Shown: positions 35,971 through 41,310 of the stretch, piece by piece
Layout of the letters: every line of letters starts with the position of its first letter
Numbering within the stretch: position 1 is the stretch's first letter
Origin: a virus
Direction: 5' to 3' (one strand)
Virus record (IMG/VR): IMGVR_UViG_3300022822_000037
Span: 1 to 41,310 of that record
DNA length: 41,310 nucleotides
The notes under the pieces: generated by a model
The model's input: only the letters and a program-made list of their open reading frames with translations
What the model was told of the DNA's origin: nothing
Databases searched by the model: none
Translations under genes and position numbers: made by a program

Positions 35971-36816
35971 ATGCGACCTAAGAATTACCTTAACAATAAA
36001 GATATACTTAAAGAAATACATAGATCAAAAAATGCGTTTAATAGCTACACTGCTCCCGAATACGGCGACTATGATATTATTTTATCAAGCGTAGACAAAA
36101 TTGATCCATTAATTGTTGCCGAAGCAAAACAAAATAAAGCAAAAAAACTTAGTTCGGCAGAATACGAGCGTCGTAAAGAGCTTGGTGAAAAAGTTAAGCA
36201 AGCAGAATGCGAAACATTAGCATCTGAAATTACTAAAGAAGAATTAATCTTCCGTGTAATGACATTTGAACACATTCCAGAAGAGCCAGGACGTAAGAAA
36301 AATCCTAAATCCGTAGCCGATACAAAAGTTAAGCTTCCGTTTCCTCCTTTCCACCATTACAAATACAACGACGAAGGCGAAATTGTGTTAGTTGGAAAAA
36401 GTCACTGGAAAGGCGGCATGGACAACGGACACTTTGACAAAGATCACGGAATAGCAACGAACAAACTTGCCATGATGTGGTTAAAACTTGTTGATCGATA
36501 TGCTACTCGGGGTAACGTTCGCGGATATACATACAACGACGAAATGAAGGGGCAAGCAATCTTACAACTTGCACAGATCGGACTACAATTTGACGAGTCT
36601 AAGTCGGATAATCCGTTTGCTTACTACACAGCAGCAGTAACTAATAGTTTTGTGCGTGTTATTAATATTGAAAAACGTAATCAAAACATTCGCGACGATA
36701 TTCTCGAAATGAATGCGTTGGATCCTAGCTACACAAGACAAAGTCAAGGCGAATGGGAAGCTGCTGTTAAGCGCAACGAAGAAGCTCCTCCTACACAGTT
36801 CACAGATACCAAATAA
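35971..36816 (+). CDS. 55: Late-transcription sigma factor gp55
   Basis: gp55 is the divergent sigma that lets host core polymerase read late promoters. The N-terminus (KNYLNNKDILKEIHRSKNAF) aligns with the start of T4 gp55, which supports the ATG at 35971. The sigma core follows at ~162-242: NKLAMMWLKLVDRYATRGNV, RGYTYNDEMKGQAILQLAQI, GLQFDESKSDNPFAYYTAAV, TNSFVRVINIEKRNQNIRDD. At 281 aa it is longer than T4 gp55 (185 aa). The extra ~100 residues lie between the N-terminal helix and the core and include PFPPFHHYKYNDEGE and KSHWKGGMDNGHFDKDHG. The T4 C-terminal clamp-binding tail (SLDFLYE-like) is not recognisable; the protein ends EEAPPTQFTDTK. It has its own early promoter, divergent from the late operon it would activate. 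Confidence 0.93.
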   Translation: MRPKNYLNNKDILKEIHRSKNAFNSYTAPEYGDYDIILSSVDKIDPLIVAEAKQNKAKKLSSAEYERRKELGEKVKQAECETLASEITKEELIFRVMTFEHIPEEPGRKKNPKSVADTKVKLPFPPFHHYKYNDEGEIVLVGKSHWKGGMDNGHFDKDHGIATNKLAMMWLKLVDRYATRGNVRGYTYNDEMKGQAILQLAQIGLQFDESKSDNPFAYYTAAVTNSFVRVINIEKRNQNIRDDILEMNALDPSYTRQSQGEWEAAVKRNEEAPPTQFTDTK

Positions 36817-36820
36817 GTGG

Positions 36821-36849
36821 TTGACAGGTGTTAATATTTACTATATACT
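36821..36849 (+). promoter_or_regulatory. Early sigma70-type promoter for gp47-gp46
   Basis: TTGACA (36821-36826), a 17-nt spacer and TATACT (36844-36849) lie just after the gp55 stop. The predicted start near 36856 leaves a leader of about 21 nt, with GGAG at 36865-36868 in front of the TTG start of gp47. Confidence 0.88.
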
Positions 36850-36876
36850 GTAACATGTACATATGGAGAACTAATC

Positions 36877-37893
36877 TTGTTTAAAAAAGCTGCGGTGTTT
36901 ACAGACATCCATTTCGGACTTAAAGGTAATAGTCGCGTTCATAATGACGATTGCGAAGAATTCATTGATTGGTTTATACAAACTGCAAAAGATAACGGTT
37001 GCGAGACCGGAATCTTCTGTGGTGACTGGCATCACAATCGAAATTCACTAAATCTTACTACTATGGATGCTACAATTAGAAGCATGGAGAAGCTAGGTGC
37101 TGCATTTGAGAAGTTTTACTTCTTTGATGGTAATCACGATTTGTATTATAGAGACAAACGTTCTGTAAACAGCACTGCATTTGCAAAGCACATTCCTGGA
37201 ATTACATTTATAGACGAAATCTTCATCGAAGATGATGTTGCACTTGTTCCATGGCTCGTCGGGGACGAATGGAAGACGATGGGTGATATTAAAACAAAGT
37301 ATTTGTTTGGTCATTTTGAACTTCCTAGCTTCTATATGAACGCTTTAGTTAGAATGCCAGATCACGGCGACCTTAAGTCTGAGCATTTTAAGCATCAAGA
37401 GTATGTGTTTAGTGGACACTTCCACAAACGACAGAAGCAAGGTGCTATTCATTACATAGGTAATGCGTTTCCCCACAATTATGCTGATGTTGGCGATGAT
37501 GATCGAGGTATGATGATACTTGATAAGGAGAACAATAAAGAACCAGAGTTTGTTAACTGGCCTAATTGCCCTAAGTACCGTACTGTAACACTTAGCAACT
37601 TAATTGATAATGCAGATACGTTTATTAAGGATAAAATGTATCTACGAGTAACGCTTGACCTTCCTATTAGCTATGAAGAAGCAAGTTTTATCAAAGAAAC
37701 ATTCATTAATCAATACAACTGTCGTGAGATCACACTAATACCACAAAAGCAGTTAGAAGAAATGAGTACAGAGCTTGATATTGCACAGTTTGAAAGTGTG
37801 GACCAGATCGTAAGTAATGAAATTGCAGCGCTTGACACTAACAACTATGATAAGAGCATGCTTTTGCAGATATACAACGGATTAGAACACTAA
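36877..37893 (+). CDS. 47: Recombination endonuclease subunit gp47 (Mre11/SbcD-like)
   Basis: gp47 is the nuclease partner of gp46. The five metallophosphoesterase motifs are in order: VFTDIHFG (D10, H12), CGDWHHNRNS (D50), DGNHDLYY (N86, H87), FGHFELPS (H146) and SGHFHKRQ (H181, H183). Its length, 338 aa, equals the T4 protein's usual size. The start codon is TTG at 36877, supported by GGAG 8 nt upstream; the nearby ATGs are out of frame. The stop is 1 nt before the gp46 start, so the two subunits are translationally linked. The complex trims DNA ends to make 3' overhangs for recombination-dependent replication (established for T4). An early promoter lies immediately upstream. Confidence 0.95.
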   Translation: MFKKAAVFTDIHFGLKGNSRVHNDDCEEFIDWFIQTAKDNGCETGIFCGDWHHNRNSLNLTTMDATIRSMEKLGAAFEKFYFFDGNHDLYYRDKRSVNSTAFAKHIPGITFIDEIFIEDDVALVPWLVGDEWKTMGDIKTKYLFGHFELPSFYMNALVRMPDHGDLKSEHFKHQEYVFSGHFHKRQKQGAIHYIGNAFPHNYADVGDDDRGMMILDKENNKEPEFVNWPNCPKYRTVTLSNLIDNADTFIKDKMYLRVTLDLPISYEEASFIKETFINQYNCREITLIPQKQLEEMSTELDIAQFESVDQIVSNEIAALDTNNYDKSMLLQIYNGLEH

Positions 37894-37894
37894 T

Positions 37895-39670
37895 ATGATA
37901 AAAATTAAAGACCTAACAGTTAAAAACTTCATGAGTGTGGGTAATCAGACTCAGGCAGTTGACTTTGATAATGAACAACTTACTCTAGTACTTGGTGAAA
38001 ACTTAGATCAAGGTGGTGACGACAGCGGATCACGTAATGGTACTGGAAAAACGACCATTATCAACGCTCTATCCTATGCACTGTATGGTCAAGCACTTAC
38101 AAACATCAAAAGAAACAACTTAATTAACAAGACCAACAGCAAAGGCATGTTGGTTACCCTACAATTTGAAAAAGATAATAACAACTACCGTATTGAACGC
38201 GGTCGTAGTCCTAATATCTTTAAATTCTATATTAATAATCAAGAAACTCTAGTAGACGAGTCACAAGGCGACAGTAGACAGACACAAGACGATGTAAACA
38301 CCCTGTTGGGCATGAGTCATGATATGTTTAAACATATTGTTGCACTGAATACCTATACTGAACCGTTCTTGAGTATGAGAGTAAATGATCAACGTGTTAT
38401 CATTGAGCAGTTGTTAGGCATTACTATTCTTTCTGAGAAGGCAGATGCACTTAAAGAACAGACTCGACAGTCTAAAGATGCCATTACTGAAGAAACGCTA
38501 AAGATCAATGCTATTCAAACTGCTAATGAGAAGATCGAAACAAGTATCGAAGGATTAAAGCGTACTCAACGTGCTTGGCAAGCTAAACATACTCAAGATC
38601 AAGATAAACTTGCTGCCGCCATTGAAGAGTTAGAGAAGCTGGATATTGAAACTGAACTTGAGTCACACGAGAAACTAGCAAACTGGACCAAACATAACAA
38701 TACCATCTTAGCGCTTAGGAAAGAACTAAGCACACTCGAGCCAGCTCTACAACGTGCTGATAAAACTGTTGAAAAGGTTACTAAGGATGTTGCAGAACTT
38801 GAAGACGCAACATGTTATACCTGCGGTCAAGCACTTCATCTAGATAAGAAAGCAGAAATTGCCGAGCGTAAAGAAACCGAACTGCTGGATGCAATAGCTT
38901 ATCAAGCAGAAATTGCAGGTAAGGTAGTTGATGTAATGGCTGCACTTAAAGAAATTGGTGACATTAATGGTAAACCTACTACCTTCTATGAAAATGCTAA
39001 AGATGCATACGAACATAGAAGTAATGTAGACAATTTGAAACAGACGCTTGCTAACAAGCACGACGATGTTAACCCATACACTGCACAAATTAACGAGTTA
39101 AATGAAACTGCTATCCAAAAAGTTGATTGGGGTGTTGTTAACGAGCTTACAAGTTATAAAGAGCATCAAGAGTTTTTACTAAAGCTACTTACGAACAAAG
39201 ACAGCTTTATTCGCAAGAAGATCATTGATCAAAACTTAGCATATCTTAACAACAGACTTACATATTATCTTGATAAGATTGGCTTGCCGCATCGGGTGGT
39301 GTTCTTAAACGATTTGAATGTTGAAATTACGCAGCTTGGTCAAGATCTAGACTTTGATAATTTAAGTCGAGGAGAACGTAACAGACTTATCTTAGGATTA
39401 AGCTTTGCATTCCGTGATGTTTGGGAAAGCCTGTATCAAAATATCAACTTGTTGTTTATTGACGAGCTGATTGATAGCGGTATGGACACTGCTGGAGTTG
39501 AGAACAGTTTGAGTATTCTTAAAAAGATGGCTCGCGAACGTAATAAAAATATCTATCTTATCTCACACAAAGATGAATTAATTGGTAGGGTTAATCGAGT
39601 GCTGCGAGTAGTAAAAGAAAATGGCTTCACCTCATACGAACCAGATTTAGATATTACTAGTATCGTATAA
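37895..39670 (+). CDS. 46: Recombination ATPase subunit gp46 (Rad50/SbcC-like)
   Basis: This SMC-type ATPase pairs with gp47. Walker A is GSRNGTGKT (45-53). A coiled-coil arm spans ~180-450 around a zinc hook CYTCGQ (C307, C310). The signature LSRGERNRLILGL starts at ~490 and Walker B is LLFIDE (519-524, with D523/E524), followed by the D-loop DSGMDT and a SHKDE switch histidine near 565. At 591 aa it is close to T4 gp46 (560 aa). All motifs for ATP binding, hydrolysis and hook dimerisation are present. The start follows the gp47 stop by 1 nt. Its stop codon lies inside a perfect late-promoter box belonging to the next gene. Confidence 0.95.
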   Translation: MIKIKDLTVKNFMSVGNQTQAVDFDNEQLTLVLGENLDQGGDDSGSRNGTGKTTIINALSYALYGQALTNIKRNNLINKTNSKGMLVTLQFEKDNNNYRIERGRSPNIFKFYINNQETLVDESQGDSRQTQDDVNTLLGMSHDMFKHIVALNTYTEPFLSMRVNDQRVIIEQLLGITILSEKADALKEQTRQSKDAITEETLKINAIQTANEKIETSIEGLKRTQRAWQAKHTQDQDKLAAAIEELEKLDIETELESHEKLANWTKHNNTILALRKELSTLEPALQRADKTVEKVTKDVAELEDATCYTCGQALHLDKKAEIAERKETELLDAIAYQAEIAGKVVDVMAALKEIGDINGKPTTFYENAKDAYEHRSNVDNLKQTLANKHDDVNPYTAQINELNETAIQKVDWGVVNELTSYKEHQEFLLKLLTNKDSFIRKKIIDQNLAYLNNRLTYYLDKIGLPHRVVFLNDLNVEITQLGQDLDFDNLSRGERNRLILGLSFAFRDVWESLYQNINLLFIDELIDSGMDTAGVENSLSILKKMARERNKNIYLISHKDELIGRVNRVLRVVKENGFTSYEPDLDITSIV

Positions 39671-39673
39671 ATA
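39666..39673 (+). promoter_or_regulatory. Perfect late promoter box (TATAAATA) for the HNH gene
   Basis: TATAAATA matches the T4 late consensus exactly and overlaps the gp46 stop codon (39668-39670). It ends 26 nt before the ATG at 39699. Between them is AAAGGAG, a strong ribosome site. This is the only exact late box seen, and it serves a gene inside an early operon. Confidence 0.75.
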
Positions 39674-39698
39674 CTAAGTAAATTCTAAAGGAGATATA

Positions 39699-40460
39699 AT
39701 GTTTACGCAAAATAATTATTTAAAAGAATATTATGATATTATAAAAAATAACAAAGTACTAGATCCAAAATCTCAATATTGTGAAAGACATCATATCATT
39801 CCTAAATCACTGAATGGATCTAATAAAAGAGACAACGTTGTGTGCCTTAGTGCTGAAGATCATTTTTTGTGTCACAAGTTATTAGTTAAATTTACAACAG
39901 GAGTCGACAATCAGAAGATGTGGAGCGCTTTATGGAGAATGATGAATAAACAAAGTCGTTCGCAGCAAAGAGAGTACACATTTACAGAAAAAGACTATGA
40001 AGAGGCAAGAATCAAACATTCAATTGCGCAATCTAAAAGAATGAGCAAAGAAAACAATCCTTTTTTTGGAAAAAATCACAGCGAAGAAACTAAGAAAAAA
40101 ATGTCAGAAGCAAAAAAAGGAAAGTCATATGAAGAAATCTTTGGAGACGAATATGCTTCTGTTATGCGAGAAAAGCGTAAGAATGAAACTACTGGAAAAA
40201 AGAGAAGTGATTCTACAAAAGAAAAAATTAGACAAAATAAGTTAGGAAAATCTAGAGATCCTGAGCTAATGAAAAGAATAGGCGAAAAACTTAAAGGCAG
40301 AAAGCAATCACAAGAAACTATAGAGAGAAAAAAATTAGCACGAATAAACGGACAGAAAACTTGCGAGTTTTGTGGAAAAACTACAATGCTTACGAATTAC
40401 AAAAGATGGCACGGACAAAATTGTAAATCATATGCTAACGATTTGGAAGTAACTGACTAA
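39699..40460 (+). CDS. HNH homing-type endonuclease with NUMOD3 repeats and zinc finger
   Basis: This 253-residue protein looks like a free-standing homing endonuclease. The HNH core is at the N-terminus: CERHHIIPKSLNG (H31, H32), NKRDNVVCLS (N46) and EDHFLCHKLL (H55, H59). NUMOD3-type DNA-binding motifs follow: NNPFFGKNHSEETKKKMSEA near 119-138, and shorter copies near 165-184 and 195-215. The C-terminus is a CEFCG...RWHGQNC zinc finger (C222, C225, H238, C242). Lysine is very abundant and AAA/ATA codons dominate, unlike gp46, suggesting separate origin. It has its own perfect late promoter and ribosome site, and its stop overlaps the next start (TAATG). It probably inserted after gp46. The cleavage target is unknown; homologous phages lacking the gene should carry it. 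Confidence 0.85.
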   Translation: MFTQNNYLKEYYDIIKNNKVLDPKSQYCERHHIIPKSLNGSNKRDNVVCLSAEDHFLCHKLLVKFTTGVDNQKMWSALWRMMNKQSRSQQREYTFTEKDYEEARIKHSIAQSKRMSKENNPFFGKNHSEETKKKMSEAKKGKSYEEIFGDEYASVMREKRKNETTGKKRSDSTKEKIRQNKLGKSRDPELMKRIGEKLKGRKQSQETIERKKLARINGQKTCEFCGKTTMLTNYKRWHGQNCKSYANDLEVTD

Positions 40461-40657
40461 TGCAAGACGACGCACATGATTTACTAGTCAAGGCATATCT
40501 TGACTATTTTAAAGCAAATGAGAAATTTGAAAGACAAAATAGTGTACGCACACATCGTATTGTACGCAAGTGTCTACGAGATATTCGTACACTAGCAAAA
40601 GAACGTGCAGACAACATACACGAAAAACATGTAACAACTAGACAAACCAGAACTTAG
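40460..40657 (+). CDS. Small conserved charged protein (65 aa)
   Basis: This 65-residue, strongly basic, helix-prone protein (QDDAHDLLVKAYLDYFKANE, then RIVRKCLRDIRTLAKERAD) resembles a small protein family of marine T4-like phages that I recall without a function. It starts in a TAATG overlap with the HNH gene. The phage gene pre-dates the HNH insertion more plausibly than the reverse, since the family is recalled without an HNH neighbour. The many Arg/Lys residues would allow nucleic-acid binding, but no motif shows it. No other function can be suggested. Confidence 0.7.
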   Translation: MQDDAHDLLVKAYLDYFKANEKFERQNSVRTHRIVRKCLRDIRTLAKERADNIHEKHVTTRQTRT

Positions 40658-40689
40658 GTAGCCTACTCCATATACCGGTAAGTATACTC

Positions 40690-41118
40690 ATGCAGTGGAC
40701 TTATCAAGGAAAAGAAATTAACGAACTACCTATCGGGTGCGAAGCGTTTGTTTACTTGATAACAAACAAGTCCAATTGCATGATGTATATAGGCAAGAAA
40801 CTAGCAAAGTTTAAAGTAACTAAACCCCCGCTTAAAGGCAAGAAGAATAAAAGACGTAGCACTAAAGAAAGTGACTGGAGAGAATATTATGGCTCCAGTG
40901 ATAGACTTAATGCAGACGTTTTAGAGTTAGGCTCAGAAAATTTCACACGTGAAATATTACATTTTTGTCCCAGCAGAGGCATAGCAAGTTACTTAGAGGC
41001 ACGTGAACAGTTTGAACGCAGAGTACTTGAAACAGATGAATACTACAACGGTATTATTAATGTTAGAGTTGGTGGATCAAATATTCTCAAAGAACATCTT
41101 AAAAACAATCCATTATAA
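40690..41118 (+). CDS. GIY-YIG-like nuclease-domain protein (142 aa)
   Basis: This 142-residue protein carries the outline of a GIY-YIG domain: CEAFVYLITNK (VYL at 21-23 in place of GIY), MMYIGKKLAKFK (YIG at 33-35), SDWREYYGSSDRLNADVLEL (R64 as the likely catalytic arginine) and YLEAREQFERRV (E103 as the likely metal ligand). Small proteins of this type recur in marine T4-like phages (recalled) and are often called seg-like or plain endonucleases. No separate DNA-binding domain is seen, so it may be a repair or host-DNA nuclease rather than a homing enzyme (inference). No clear ribosome site precedes the ATG; the 32-bp gap before it holds TATACT directly next to the start, with no -35 partner. 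Confidence 0.72.
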   Translation: MQWTYQGKEINELPIGCEAFVYLITNKSNCMMYIGKKLAKFKVTKPPLKGKKNKRRSTKESDWREYYGSSDRLNADVLELGSENFTREILHFCPSRGIASYLEAREQFERRVLETDEYYNGIINVRVGGSNILKEHLKNNPL

Positions 41119-41130
41119 AATAATTATCGG

Positions 41131-41159
41131 TTGACACTAACAATAATCTCTACTATACT
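41131..41159 (+). promoter_or_regulatory. Early sigma70-type promoter at the right edge
   Basis: TTGACA (41131-41136), 17 nt, then TATACT (41154-41159). It is identical in form to the promoters of gp55, gp47 and the left-edge gene. No open frame starts between it and the window end, so it serves a gene or RNA beyond 41310. In T4-like phages gp45/gp44 replication genes commonly follow gp46 (context only). Confidence 0.85.
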
Positions 41160-41310
41160 AACACATAGGCAGAGACATTATAAACGCTCCTAGAGCACCA
41201 GGCATCCACAAGGCAAATCAATACAGCACATAAGGCTAGCGGGCCAGTTTAATAATACCGCTGTGGAAAAACCGGGGTGATATCCGGACACGTAACATAT
41301 TGATCGACGC
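41160..41310 (+). other. Gene-free, possibly structured leader or small RNA
   Basis: At least 145 nt follow the promoter with no ATG-initiated frame on the plus strand. On the other strand I noted only a 20-codon frame without a ribosome site. It contains several complementary segments: AGCGG (41238-41242) with CCGCT (41258-41262), CCACA (41206-41210) with TGTGG (41262-41266), ACAGC (41223-41227) with GCTGT (41260-41264), and a CCGGG/TCCGG hairpin (41272-41287). Some pairings exclude each other. It is more GC-rich than the other intergenic gaps. It does not fit a tRNA. A long 5' leader or a small RNA are both possible. Confidence 0.45.

Noticed and set aside
40683-40688. TATACT directly before the GIY-YIG-like gene as an early promoter
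   Set aside because: No TTGACA-like hexamer lies 17 nt upstream, and the start of transcription would fall inside the gene.
41160-41310. tRNA or tmRNA in the right-edge gap
   Set aside because: No acceptor/T-arm arrangement with a TTCNA-type loop could be fitted; only short, mutually exclusive stems were found.

Overview
This window is a contiguous piece of a large, AT-rich, T4-like myovirus genome. It holds most of the baseplate, hub and tail-fibre late genes on the minus strand, and the late sigma factor plus the gp47/gp46 recombination nuclease on the plus strand. Recognisable T4 orthologues are gp48, gp53, gp5, gp25, gp6, gp55, gp47 and gp46. The remaining structural proteins look like those recalled from marine T4-like phages (cyanomyoviruses and pelagimyophages) rather than enteric ones. 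This rests on recalled family patterns, not a search. The host is therefore probably a marine bacterium (cyanobacterium or SAR11-like alphaproteobacterium), but the sequence alone does not settle which. No tRNA, CRISPR array or integrase was seen.

Layout. Positions 1-107 hold the 5' end of a small minus-strand gene with its own sigma70-type promoter. Positions 174-8253 are a minus-strand fibre block: two small paralogues (328 and 307 aa), three larger paralogues sharing an N-terminal module (492, 635 and 684 aa, the last with a tail-collar domain), and a conserved 200-aa structural protein. Positions 8274-23651 are a single 15.4-kb gene for a 5125-aa protein that occupies the place of T4 gp7-gp11. 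Positions 23651-35887 carry gp6, gp25, gp5 (with a C-terminal muralytic domain), an unrecognised 441-aa protein, a 1052-aa probable hub protein, gp53 and gp48. At 35888-35970 transcription diverges: gp55, gp47 and gp46 run on the plus strand, followed by an HNH homing-type endonuclease, a 65-aa small protein and a GIY-YIG-like protein. The window ends in about 190 bp without a gene. This stretch starts with a consensus promoter and contains inverted repeats.

How it fits together. Four promoters share the form TTGACA-N17-TATACT and would be read by host RNA polymerase early in infection. They serve the small gene at the left edge, gp55, gp47/gp46, and whatever lies beyond the right edge. gp55 would then direct polymerase to the late boxes (variants of TATAAATA) found about 18-30 nt upstream of several minus-strand structural genes, and to one perfect copy in front of the HNH gene. 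Many late genes are joined by TAATG stop/start overlaps or 1-nt gaps, so translation is probably coupled along the baseplate operon. gp47/gp46 would process DNA ends for recombination-dependent replication, while the minus-strand proteins build the baseplate, puncturing device and fibres.
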